DNA of 64,000 nt from positions 1-64,000 of the forward strand of contig NZ_JACNMU010000007.1 in the NCBI RefSeq assembly GCF_014901205.1. Reading direction: 5' to 3'. Below are positions 51,391-59,899 of this stretch, piece after piece. The position numbers were made by a program, and so were the translations under genes. Within the stretch, counting starts at the first letter, position 1, and each line of letters opens with the position of its first letter. Origin of the DNA: Meridianimarinicoccus sp. MJW13. GTDB lineage: Bacteria > Pseudomonadota > Alphaproteobacteria > Rhodobacterales > Rhodobacteraceae. The notes below the pieces were generated by a model. It saw only the letters and a program-made list of their open reading frames with translations. It made no database searches and had not been told where the DNA came from.

Positions 51391-51624
51391 GTCAATATCT
51401 CCTCCCGGTCATTGCCGGATCGCAGGCAATGCACCCTGCCTTACCTATGGTAAATAACGAGACGGAACAAAAGAACATGTTTCTTTAATATGTAAATGCA
51501 ATCTCATATGCGATTTTGTAGTTGGAGGAATTCTGACCACCGATGCCCGCCCAAGAGACGCACAAGGGCCACGGTGCCACGCCTTCGCGACTTGGCAAGC
51601 TCATCCTGGAAGGCCCGTGCGGGG

Positions 51625-52266
51625 CTACAGCGCCCCGGTCTTCACGATCTCCAGCATCGCCGACAGGACCGCATTGGCCGCCACGGACGCCAGAACCATC
51701 CCCATCACCCTGCTGACAACGGCGCTCCCCGATATTCCGATCAGCCGGATGATCGGATCGGCCAGACGCATGCAGGCATAGGCAATGGCCACGATCAGCA
51801 CCATGACCCCTGCGGTCATCGCCTGATCCCCGACCGAAAAACGGTGGTTGTCGGTCAGGATCACGATGGCCAGCATGGCGCCGGGCGAGGCCAACGAGGG
51901 AACGGCCAGAGGGAAAACCGCCGGGGACGGGCGATCTGATGTAATCCCTTCTTCCAGTTCGACTGATTTGCGATCTGTTTCCGCCTTGGATTCCCCGAAA
52001 ATCATGGTGAGTGCGAACAGGAACAGGATGATGCCGCCCGCAACCTGAAACGACAGCAGGCCGATGCCCAGGGCATCGATCAGCAATTGGCCGAAGACCA
52101 GGAAGAACATCAGGATCGCGGCACTGACCAGACAGGCCACAAGCGCGGTCTTGCGGCGCTCGGCGGCGGTCAGGGCCGAGGTCACGGCGATGAAGACCGG
52201 GATTGTGCCGATGGGATCGATCACCACCCACAACGTGATGAATTCTTCAAGAAGGGTGTTGAACAT
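51625..52266 (-). CDS. MarC family integral membrane protein
   Basis: A 213-residue protein with six hydrophobic helices and the MarC pattern (D-P-I-G-T-I-P-V-F at residue 17, then P-L-A-V-P-S-L-A-S-P-G-A-M-L-A-I). The family was once thought to mediate antibiotic resistance, but no function is established. Confidence 0.92.
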   Translation of the reverse strand: MFNTLLEEFITLWVVIDPIGTIPVFIAVTSALTAAERRKTALVACLVSAAILMFFLVFGQLLIDALGIGLLSFQVAGGIILFLFALTMIFGESKAETDRKSVELEEGITSDRPSPAVFPLAVPSLASPGAMLAIVILTDNHRFSVGDQAMTAGVMVLIVAIAYACMRLADPIIRLIGISGSAVVSRVMGMVLASVAANAVLSAMLEIVKTGAL

Positions 52267-52336
52267 GGCGCGGCTTCAAATCCTGATCCAAGGGGCCTGT
52301 GATCAATGACCGGTCAGGGCAAGATGCGTCAACCGT

Positions 52337-52654
52337 CTATACGGAAGGACGGGCGGCTTTTTCTGCCACACCAGAGGTCCCCATCCGGCCTTCCAGCACG
52401 TCCAGCACGTCGGCCAGCGCCACGTCGCGCGCCGTCAGCATGACCAGCAGATGATACAGCACATCGGCTGCTTCACTGGTCAGCGCCGGCTTGTCATCCT
52501 TCACCGCTTCGATGATGGCCTCGATCGCTTCCTCGCCGAATTTCTCGGCGCATTTTTCCGGTCCCTTGGCGAACAGACGGGCCGTCCAGGAGCTGTCGGG
52601 ATCAGCGTCGCGGCGGGTCTGGATGGTTTCGAACAGACGGTCCAGCGTGTGCAT
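52337..52654 (-). CDS. hisE: Phosphoribosyl-ATP diphosphatase
   Basis: This 105-residue MazG-like protein opens M-H-T-L-D-R-L-F-E-T-I and has the K-F-G-E-E-A-I-E-A-I metal motif and E-A-A-D-V-L-Y-H. It converts PR-ATP to PR-AMP in histidine synthesis. It lies three bases downstream of hisF. Confidence 0.96.
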   Translation of the reverse strand: MHTLDRLFETIQTRRDADPDSSWTARLFAKGPEKCAEKFGEEAIEAIIEAVKDDKPALTSEAADVLYHLLVMLTARDVALADVLDVLEGRMGTSGVAEKAARPSV

Positions 52655-52657
52655 CTC

Positions 52658-53416
52658 TCAAAGCCTCACAGGGATTCCGGCCTGCGCCATATGCGCCTTG
52701 GCCTCGCCAATGGTGTAGTCGCCGAAGTGAAAGATCGAGGCCGCCAGCACCGCGCTGGCCCTGCCCTCGGTCACCCCTTCGACCAGATGATCCAGCGTGC
52801 CGACCCCGCCCGAAGCGATCACCGGCACATGCACCGCATCCGAGATCGCCCGCGTCAGCGGCAGGTTGAACCCGGCCCGCGTCCCGTCCCGATCCATCGA
52901 GGTCAGCAGGATCTCGCCCGCGCCCTTTTCGACCACCGTGCGTGCAAACTCCACCGCATCGATACCCGTGGGCTTGCGGCCGCCATGGGTAAAGATCTCC
53001 CACCGCCCCGGCTCCACGGTCTTGGCATCGATGGCCACCACGATGCACTGGCTGCCGAAACGATCCGCGGCTTCGGCCACCACGTCGGGATTGGCCACGG
53101 CAGCGGAATTGAAACTGACCTTGTCGGCCCCCGCCAGCAGCAGTTTGCGCACATCCTCGTGGGTCCGCACGCCGCCGCCGATGGTCAGCGGCATGAAGCA
53201 ATGCTCGGCGGTGCGGGTGGCCAGATCGTACATGGTCCCGCGGTTTTCATGGGTGGCGTTGATGTCCAGGAAACACAGCTCGTCAGCACCCGCCGCATCA
53301 TAGGCCTTGGCGGCCTCGACAGGGTCGCCGGCATCGATCAGATCGACGAAATTGACGCCCTTCACCACGCGGCCGTCCTTGACGTCCAGGCAGGGGATGA
53401 TGCGGGTTTTCAGCAT
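52658..53416 (-). CDS. hisF: Imidazole glycerol phosphate synthase subunit HisF
   Basis: This 252-residue beta-alpha barrel has the catalytic Asp11 ([12 protein letters not shown]) and the second catalytic Asp in V-A-I-D-A-K. It forms imidazole glycerol phosphate and AICAR. It is co-transcribed with hisE; the rest of the his operon may lie elsewhere. Confidence 0.98.
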   Translation of the reverse strand: MLKTRIIPCLDVKDGRVVKGVNFVDLIDAGDPVEAAKAYDAAGADELCFLDINATHENRGTMYDLATRTAEHCFMPLTIGGGVRTHEDVRKLLLAGADKVSFNSAAVANPDVVAEAADRFGSQCIVVAIDAKTVEPGRWEIFTHGGRKPTGIDAVEFARTVVEKGAGEILLTSMDRDGTRAGFNLPLTRAISDAVHVPVIASGGVGTLDHLVEGVTEGRASAVLAASIFHFGDYTIGEAKAHMAQAGIPVRL

Positions 53417-53555
53417 GGGGGCATCCTGTGTTCGTGTTGCGCCGGTGATACGCAGCCGCCTGCCAAAAGAAAAGAGCCGCAGGGCCGCCGCTTTGTCGCG
53501 AAACCTGTGGTTTTGCTCTTGCCCCTGCCCCGCAATTCCCGATAGACCCGTCCGC

Positions 53556-53645
53556 GGAGACGTGGCCGAGTGGTCGAAGGCGCTCCCCTGCTAAGGGAGT
53601 AGGCCCGGAAGGGTCTCGAGGGTTCGAATCCCTTCGTCTCCGCCA
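53556..53645 (+). tRNA. tRNA-Ser (anticodon GCT)
   Basis: A 90-base class II cloverleaf with acceptor GGAGACG, anticodon stem CTCCC/GGGAG around CTGCTAA (anticodon GCT), a long variable arm, T-arm and encoded CCA. It marks the left boundary of a stretch with different gene content. Confidence 0.97.
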
Positions 53646-53933
53646 TCACCCCAAAAATTCCAGTTATTGCAATGATTTGGGTGTGACTGGCATTCTTTTG
53701 CCCCCCGTTTCACCCCCCACTCCGCAGTGCCGATACTTCGATCTCGCTCAAGCCATTGCTCTGAGCCCGGTTTGCCGCAAGTACCTTCCGCGTTCCAGAT
53801 TGCGCACCAAGTGGTCATTCACTACGAAGAGACGGAAGAACAACAGCATGCCTGATGGCCAGGATGTCCCCGGAACCAGCAATATCGGGCCATGCTCCCA
53901 TCTACACCAAGACACGGAAGAAGGAAGTTCGTG

Positions 53934-54401
53934 ATGCAAATGACGCGCCGCCAGATTGTCGCCGCCATGGCAGGTTTTGCCAGCACCGCGCCGTTCGCAG
54001 CGTTTGCGCAGGACGCGCCCGCTGTGCAGGTTCTCAAAGACCCCAATTGCGGCTGCTGCCAAGTTTGGGTCGACATCCTTCGCCAGGAGGGCTTTCGTGT
54101 TACCGTGGAGCGCAGCTCTGGGACGCTGCTGATCCGCTACAAGTTGGACAACGGTATCCCGCAAGACATGATCTCGTGCCACACAGCCAGGGTCAAAGGC
54201 TACTTGATCGAGGGGCACGTGCCGGTTGCCGACATCCGCCGTCTACTGGAAGAACGACCAGATGCTGTCGGCCTCGCTGTTCCTGGCATGCCTTACGGGT
54301 CACCCGGCATGGGTCCTGAAGAGCAGCGCGAAGCATACGACGTATTCTTGATCCGACGCGACGGCAGCACCGAGGTGTTTACAAGCTACGACGCGGCATA
54401 G
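53934..54401 (+). CDS. DUF411 family metal-binding periplasmic protein
   Basis: This 155-residue protein has a signal sequence (twin-arginine-like start M-Q-M-T-R-R-Q-I-V-A-A-M), the DUF411 metal motif D-P-N-C-G-C-C-Q, and the segments S-C-H-T-A, E-G-H-V-P-V and A-V-P-G-M-P. Members are often encoded with copper-resistance genes and are presumed to bind copper. None of those lie here. AAGGAAG precedes the ATG. It is the first gene after tRNA-Ser and probably of mobile origin. Confidence 0.88.
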   Translation: MQMTRRQIVAAMAGFASTAPFAAFAQDAPAVQVLKDPNCGCCQVWVDILRQEGFRVTVERSSGTLLIRYKLDNGIPQDMISCHTARVKGYLIEGHVPVADIRRLLEERPDAVGLAVPGMPYGSPGMGPEEQREAYDVFLIRRDGSTEVFTSYDAA

Positions 54402-54449
54402 GGATACAATAGCCCTTGGTCAGAAAATTCCGGCCAGCTACGGTCCGTC

Positions 54450-54560
54450 CTGTCCCTTGAAGGTATGCGCCTGACGTCTGCGCATTTGGCCATGCTGTGG
54501 GATAGGATTGACTGGCACCGGCCGGACCGGGGCGTACTGCCTGCGCGAGCAGGCCAACCT
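54450..54560 (+). pseudogene. Remnant of IS66 accessory gene tnpB (C-terminal part)
   Basis: The reading frame around 54465-54551 encodes R-L-T-S-A-H-L-A-M-L-W-D-R-I-D-W-H-R-P, matching the C-terminus of IS66 TnpB (L-T-x-A-Q-L-x-M-L-x-x-x-I-D-W-R). The upstream part is missing or too degraded to read. Confidence 0.65.
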
Positions 54561-54604
54561 TCTGCACTGATATTGCTAAATTTTGTGGAGGCAAGTGGGG
54601 TGCC

Positions 54605-55066
54605 ATGGCAGTCATGCTCATGTCCGGCGGCACGCCAACTCCGTCCAACGATCCGGCCGTTCTGAAGACGATCGTCGTCTCTTTGGTGGCTGAGACAGCC
54701 AAACTCTCAACCACGCTGCGGGCCCATGATCCGTCGGCTCATACCCTGCAGATGCGCATTGCCAAGCTGCAATAGCACGCGTCTGGGAAGAATTCCGAAA
54801 AGATCGATCGCGAGATCGAACAACTGGAACCGGCGCTTGAGGGTCTGCAAGTCGCCATGACCGAGGCCGATGAAGCGGCGGGCTTGGACGACGATGCCCC
54901 AATAGACGAAGCGACTGCAGAAGAGAAACCCTCCGCGCCGCCGACCACGCATCTCAGGCGCGGCTGAATCGCCCATCAACCCGCGGAGCCATCCGATTGA
55001 TCATCCGGACGTTGTGCCGGCTGACAACGATGAAACCGGCCTTATGGGTCAGAATATTGTCGCAAA
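54605..55066 (+). pseudogene. Remnant of IS66 transposase tnpC (N-terminal part)
   Basis: From the ATG at 54605 the frame encodes N-D-P-A-V-L-K-T-I-V-V-S-L and A-K-L-S-T-T-L-R-A-H, the N-terminal leucine-zipper-like region of the IS66 transposase. It is broken by an in-frame TAG at 54773-54775, then continues as S-G-K-N-S-E-K-I-D-R-E-I-E-Q-L-E and a low-complexity acidic stretch, then needs a frameshift near 54940 to read R-R-P-R-I-S. The catalytic domain is absent. Confidence 0.85.
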
Positions 55067-55244
55067 ATGACCGGAGCGGCTGTGTTACGTCTGGTTCCAA
55101 TCGCCGTTGACGGACGCTGACCATGGTTCCGCCGACGGATGGCGGGATTCATCGGTCGGGTCGTTTTCGCGGATCCAGCAGATCGCACAGGTCGCCTGAC
55201 CCGTTCAATCGTCAAGGCGGACGCTCGAATTAGGAGAAATTTAG
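55067..55244. other. Unassigned interval before the DUF3604 gene
   Basis: Short stretch after the IS66 remnant with no supported gene. It holds the leader of the DUF3604 gene, with AGGAG eight bases before its ATG. Confidence 0.4.
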
Positions 55245-57152
55245 ATGCTCAGGACATCAATCACGGCTCTGGTCTGTGCAACCGCAGCGGTGCCGGTCGC
55301 CGCACAAGACGTAGGGACGCTCTCACCCAGCCCCAATACAGACTACGTGCCCTATCTCCAGCACGACTATCCCGATCAGGTTCTGTTTGGCGATACGCAT
55401 CTGCACACCGCATATTCCGCTGATGCAGGTCTTACCGGTGCAACAACCACACCTGACGATGCCTATCGCTTTGCCAAGGGGCAGGTCGTCACGTCGTCGA
55501 ACGGCATCCCGGCGCGCCTGCAGCGGCCGCTGGATTTTCTGGTTGTTGCCGACCACGCCGAAAATCTCGGTCTCTATCTCGCGCTCGACGAAGAGAGCCC
55601 GCTACTCGAGGGCAACGACTGGGCCGCCGGTTTGCGCGACATCTTTGCGCCCCGGACCAAGGAGGCCAAGGACGAAGCCTATGTTTATTGGGGCAGCGCA
55701 TTCTCGTCCGGTCCAAGTGGCGGCGATCCACTGGCTGACAGTCCGCTTGTCCAGACCATGTGGAATCGCATTACCGAGGCCGCCGAGCAGCACAACGATC
55801 CTGGCGCATTTACCGCCCTGATCGGCTATGAATGGACGTCCGGCCCGGACGGCAACAACCTGCACCGCAACCTCATTTTCAGGGACAGCAAGGCAGAGGC
55901 CGATCAGGTTACCCCGTTCAGCGCCTATGACAGTGACGACCCCGAAGATCTCTGGGACTGGATGGAGCGGTACGAAACGCTAACCGGCGGGCAGGTGCTG
56001 GCCATTCCTCATAATGGCAATCTGTCGAATGGCTTGATGTTTGATGACGTGACGTTGACGGACAAGACCCCGATCGACGCCGATTATGCCAAGCGCCGGA
56101 TGCGGTGGGAACCACTGTACGAAGTCACCCAGATCAAGGGCGACGGCGAGGCACACCCGATGCTGTCACCCGATGATGCCTTCGCAGACTACGGAACATG
56201 GGATGTCGGCAGCTTTGGTCCAGAGCTCAAGACCCCCAAGATGCTGCCACGGGAATATGCCCGCGAGGCGCTGAAGCGCGGCATGGCCTACGAAGCCAAA
56301 CTTGGCGCCAACCCGTTCAAGTTCGGCATGGTCGGCTCGACGGATTCCCATACCGGCCTGTCGACCGCGCAAGAGGACAATTTCTTCGGCAAGGCTCCGA
56401 TGGTCGAACCGACCGGCGAACCGCTGCGCTGGGAGGAAGAGATTACCGGCCGCCTCACGCCCGACGATCCCGCCGATGACCAGATTCACGGCATCGGCCT
56501 TGCTTCCGGCGTTGCGGCTGTCTGGGCGCGCGAAAACACCCGCGAGGCGATCTGGGACTCTCTCAACAACAAGGAAGTCTATGCCACAACCGGAACCCGC
56601 CTGCGCGTGCGCGTCTTCGCCGGAGCCATGTTCGGCGCGGATGACCTCGCACGGTCCGATTTTGCGGCCTACGGCTATGACAACGGCGTGCCGATGGGCG
56701 GCGACCTGACCGGGTTCGACGAGGGTGACACGCCGGGTATGCTGATCCGCGCGCTGCGCGATCCCGATGGGGCCAATATCGACCGGGTTCAGGTCATCAA
56801 GGGTTGGGTTGATGCCGCCGGCGAAACGCAGGAGCGGGTCTATGACGTGGCGTGCTCGGACGCCCGTGCCATCGAGAACGGTGCCTGTGACGGTGATGTA
56901 GGCAACACCGTGGACGTGGCCACCGCGACCTACACCAACGCCATTGGCGCGCCGTTCCTTGAAACCTATTGGGAGGATCCGGACTTCGATCCGGCCCTGC
57001 GCGCCTTCTACTATGTCCGCGTGCTCGAGATCCCGACACCGCGCTGGACCACCTATGACGCGGTCTTCTTCGGCACTGACATTCCCGACTTCGTGGACCC
57101 GACCCATCAGGAGCGCGCCTACACGTCGCCGATCTGGTACACGCCAGGATGA
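55245..57152 (+). CDS. Exported DUF3604 (PHP-like metal-dependent hydrolase fold) protein
   Basis: This 635-residue protein has a signal peptide (cleavage after V-A-A, about residue 20) and the PHP-like motif F-G-D-T-H-L-H-T-A-Y-S (metal-binding H-x-H), then V-V-A-D-H-A-E-N and G-S-T-D-S-H-T. DUF3604 proteins are secreted and probably metal-dependent phosphoesterases or hydrolases with no known substrate. It is single, between IS66 and IS3 remnants. It is of normal length for the family. Confidence 0.9.
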   Translation: MLRTSITALVCATAAVPVAAQDVGTLSPSPNTDYVPYLQHDYPDQVLFGDTHLHTAYSADAGLTGATTTPDDAYRFAKGQVVTSSNGIPARLQRPLDFLVVADHAENLGLYLALDEESPLLEGNDWAAGLRDIFAPRTKEAKDEAYVYWGSAFSSGPSGGDPLADSPLVQTMWNRITEAAEQHNDPGAFTALIGYEWTSGPDGNNLHRNLIFRDSKAEADQVTPFSAYDSDDPEDLWDWMERYETLTGGQVLAIPHNGNLSNGLMFDDVTLTDKTPIDADYAKRRMRWEPLYEVTQIKGDGEAHPMLSPDDAFADYGTWDVGSFGPELKTPKMLPREYAREALKRGMAYEAKLGANPFKFGMVGSTDSHTGLSTAQEDNFFGKAPMVEPTGEPLRWEEEITGRLTPDDPADDQIHGIGLASGVAAVWARENTREAIWDSLNNKEVYATTGTRLRVRVFAGAMFGADDLARSDFAAYGYDNGVPMGGDLTGFDEGDTPGMLIRALRDPDGANIDRVQVIKGWVDAAGETQERVYDVACSDARAIENGACDGDVGNTVDVATATYTNAIGAPFLETYWEDPDFDPALRAFYYVRVLEIPTPRWTTYDAVFFGTDIPDFVDPTHQERAYTSPIWYTPG

Positions 57153-57180
57153 CGATGCACCCGCGATGGGCGCGGTGCAG

Positions 57181-57237
57181 CGTGATCTGTTGCACCGCAT
57201 CCCGCTTGAACTCGTCGCTGTAGATGCTTGCTCCCAT
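57181..57237 (-). pseudogene. N-terminal remnant of an IS3-family transposase orfA
   Basis: The minus strand reads from an ATG at 57237, with a GAGGAAG ribosome-binding site, as M-G-A-S-I-Y-S-D-E-F-K-R-D-A-V-Q-Q-I-T, the typical opening of IS3/IS911 OrfA, then loses the match at 57181. Only the left end of the element survives. Confidence 0.75.
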
Positions 57238-57289
57238 GTCCGCTTCCTCGCGTCAAAGCAAGAGGGTCCAGCGTTTGTGAATCCAGGTG

Positions 57290-57472
57290 CGCCTCACACT
57301 GCCGCTACAGCCCAAGAAAACTGCTGGGCCAGGGGCGCTCCGAACAGGATTCAACGAAAGTCAGGAGAGCATTCCAAACAGCATGAGTTCCCGCCTGAAT
57401 GCTCAGCGCCAGGATGTGTTGAACGAATATCGACCCGAGCATCCAGACGTGCCGTGACCGTCTTGTCTTGGT
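57290..57472. other. Unassigned interval before the LysR gene
   Basis: About 180 bp with no supported gene between the IS3 remnant and the 3' end of the LysR gene; short open frames only. Confidence 0.4.
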
Positions 57473-58357
57473 TCAAGGGGGTCTTGGATATTCCTTCAAA
57501 AGCGCCCAAAACACGGTGATTGGCGCGCTGGTGCGGTCCTTGTCTTGTTTGATCTTGCGCAACTCACGGCTGTTCACGCGCGTTGATGGGACAAAGAACT
57601 CGACCCCATCCGGTTGGTTCCTGACGGCATCATACGGCAGGATGCTGGCCCCAAGGCCGCGCCGGACAAATGACAGGATTGCCGTCGTGTTGCGCGCCTC
57701 GAGCGTGCTGCCAGCCAGCAGCAAAGGGATCAAAGGGTCGTCCACCAGATTGCAAAGCGGATTCGCGATCAGGGGTTCATGCGTCAGCAGGCTCCAGTCC
57801 GAGTGACCTTTGGCTGCAAGGTGCGCTTTGTGAACCGGGCCGCCTTCGGCACACACGATGCCCAAGTCATCGCAGAGAATTGGCTCACCCTCCACGGTAT
57901 CGTCCGGTCGGGCCGAGACGATGCCGATATCGGCTTCATCACGCTGAACCCGGCGGCGCACAGCGGCGCTGTCGACATCACTGATTTCGATGCGGACATC
58001 CGGGTGGGTCTCCCGAAACATCTCGATCACCTTTGGCAACAGCGCAACCGTCGCCGAAGGCACCGCTGCGATGCGCACGATTCCAACCGATGAAACCGCG
58101 TGCCGACCAATCGCCTTTATACTCCTGTCAAAGACATCCGTTGCGCGACGGCTTTCTTCGAGCACAAGCTGCCCCAAAGGGGTCAGGCGGCTTTTCCGGT
58201 CCGTTTCAAACAACGGTGCGCCGACATGCTCTTCCAACTGGGTCAGAACCATCGAGATGGCAGAAGGCGTGCGCCCCAACGCCTTGGCGGCGCCGGACAG
58301 CGTGCCCTTTTCAGCCACGACACAGAAGGTCCGGAGCATCTCTAGCTTGATGTTCAT
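57473..58357 (-). CDS. LysR family transcriptional regulator
   Basis: This 294-residue protein has an N-terminal helix-turn-helix (M-L-R-T-F-C-V-V-A-E-K-G-T-L-S-G-A-A-K-A-L-G-R-T-P-S-A-I-S) and a periplasmic-binding-like effector domain from about residue 90. It is divergent from the aldehyde dehydrogenase gene with a 90-bp gap carrying inverted repeats, so it most likely regulates the plus-strand cluster. The inducer is unknown. Confidence 0.94.
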   Translation of the reverse strand: MNIKLEMLRTFCVVAEKGTLSGAAKALGRTPSAISMVLTQLEEHVGAPLFETDRKSRLTPLGQLVLEESRRATDVFDRSIKAIGRHAVSSVGIVRIAAVPSATVALLPKVIEMFRETHPDVRIEISDVDSAAVRRRVQRDEADIGIVSARPDDTVEGEPILCDDLGIVCAEGGPVHKAHLAAKGHSDWSLLTHEPLIANPLCNLVDDPLIPLLLAGSTLEARNTTAILSFVRRGLGASILPYDAVRNQPDGVEFFVPSTRVNSRELRKIKQDKDRTSAPITVFWALLKEYPRPP

Positions 58358-58367
58358 TCAAAAATCC

Positions 58368-58381
58368 TGAAGAAAACTTCA
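58368..58381. promoter_or_regulatory. Inverted repeat in the lysR-ALDH intergenic region, candidate operator
   Basis: TGAAG-AAAA-CTTCA is a perfect 5-4-5 inverted repeat 11 bp from the LysR start and 67 bp from the aldehyde dehydrogenase start. The surrounding ATTC...GAAT flanks extend its symmetry. Confidence 0.45.
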
Positions 58382-58447
58382 TTTCTTTTAGAATGACTGA
58401 ATTCTCCTGAATGGTCTAGGTGCCTGTAAGCCAAACAGGAGACTCCC

Positions 58448-59899
58448 ATGACCGATCGCACGCAACTCTATATCGATGGCACTTGGAGCGACGGCGCCTC
58501 GCAAATTGAAAACCGCAACCCGTCAGACACATCCGACCTGATCGGGATGTATGCGCAGGCCGACGCATCGCAGCTTGACGAGGCTCTCGCCGCAGCCCGC
58601 CGCGCGCAGCCACAGTGGTGGGCCGCCGGCATCCAGAAACGGCATGATGTGCTGATGGCGATCGGGACCGAACTGATGGCCCGTGCCGAAGAAATCGGCC
58701 GCCTGTTGTCCCGCGAAGAAGGCAAGCCGCTCGCCGAGGGCAAGGGTGAAGTGTACCGCGCTGGGCAGTTCTTCACCTATTTTGCCGGCGAAGTCCTTCG
58801 CCAGCACGGCGATCTGGCCGAGAGTGTACGCCCCGGCATCGAGATTGACGTGCGCCGCGAGCCTGTCGGCGTGGTTGCCATCATCAGCCCGTGGAACTTC
58901 CCCGTCGCCACGCCTGCGTGGAAAATCGCGCCGGCGCTGGCCTTTGGCAACGCCGTGGTCTGGAAGCCTGCCAACGTCACGCCCGCCAGCGCTGTCGCGC
59001 TGACCGAGATCATTGCACGTCAGGACATTCCCAAGGGCCTGTTCAACCTGGTCGCCGGACCGGGCCGCGATGTCGGCCAACGCTTGGTGGAAAGCGATCA
59101 GGTCGACGCAATCACCTTCACGGGATCTGTGCCTGTCGGGCGCGGCATCGCGGCGACGGCCATCCAGAACATGACCAAAGTGCAGATGGAAATGGGTTCG
59201 AAAAACCCGTTGATCGTCATGGATGACGCCGATCTCGATCTGGCGGTCACCCTGGCCGCCGGCTCTGCCTTTGGGGGCACGGGGCAGAAATGCACCGCAG
59301 CCAGCCGCCTGATCGTGCATGCCTCGGTGCATGACGCCTTCGTTGAAAAGCTGGTTCTGGCGGCCAAGGCGCTGAAGGTCGGTCACGCGCTGGAGGACGG
59401 CACCCAGATCGGTCCGGTCGTCAGCGAAGGGCAACTGTCGCAGAACCTCGAATATGTTGGGATCGGAAAATCCGAAGGCGCCGAGTTGCTGTGTGGTGGC
59501 GATCGTTTGGATATGCCGACAAACGGCTACTACATGGCCCCCACCGTGTTCGCGAACACCCGCAACGACATGCAGATCAACCGCGAGGAAATGTTCGCGC
59601 CGATCACCGCGGTACAACGGGCCGACAGCTACGAGGAAGCTCTGTCGCTGGCCAATGACACGCAATTCGGGCTGACGGCGGGCATCATGACCCGCTCGCT
59701 CGCCCGGGCCAGCCATTTCCGCGCGAACATGCGGGCGGGTTGCGTGATGGTGAACCTGCCGACGGCGGGCACGGACTATCACGTTCCCTTCGGCGGGCGC
59801 GGCGCGTCGAGCTTTGGCCCACGCGAGCAAGGCACCTATGCCGCCGAATTCTACACCACCGTCAAGACCGCCTATGTCGCCGCGGGAGAGCCGCAATGA
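58448..59899 (+). CDS. NAD(P)-dependent aldehyde dehydrogenase
   Basis: This 483-residue enzyme has the cofactor-binding motif I-S-P-W-N-F-P, the catalytic Glu248 (M-E-M-G-S-K-N) and Cys282 (G-Q-K-C-T-A-A). It resembles the semialdehyde dehydrogenases (for example 2-oxoglutarate semialdehyde dehydrogenase) and lacks the Y-x-x-x-K motif of short-chain enzymes. The start follows CAGGAG. Its stop overlaps the M19 gene start (ATGA). It presumably oxidises an aldehyde released from the transported compound. Confidence 0.94.
   Translation: MTDRTQLYIDGTWSDGASQIENRNPSDTSDLIGMYAQADASQLDEALAAARRAQPQWWAAGIQKRHDVLMAIGTELMARAEEIGRLLSREEGKPLAEGKGEVYRAGQFFTYFAGEVLRQHGDLAESVRPGIEIDVRREPVGVVAIISPWNFPVATPAWKIAPALAFGNAVVWKPANVTPASAVALTEIIARQDIPKGLFNLVAGPGRDVGQRLVESDQVDAITFTGSVPVGRGIAATAIQNMTKVQMEMGSKNPLIVMDDADLDLAVTLAAGSAFGGTGQKCTAASRLIVHASVHDAFVEKLVLAAKALKVGHALEDGTQIGPVVSEGQLSQNLEYVGIGKSEGAELLCGGDRLDMPTNGYYMAPTVFANTRNDMQINREEMFAPITAVQRADSYEEALSLANDTQFGLTAGIMTRSLARASHFRANMRAGCVMVNLPTAGTDYHVPFGGRGASSFGPREQGTYAAEFYTTVKTAYVAAGEPQ

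Noticed and set aside
53646-53933. Possible integrase remnant after tRNA-Ser
   Set aside because: No recombinase motif or ribosome site found in any frame; only the position next to a tRNA suggests it.
57380-57458. 24-codon frame M-S-S-R-L-N-A-Q-R-Q-D between IS3 remnant and lysR
   Set aside because: Ribosome site is too distant, no family match; likely chance.
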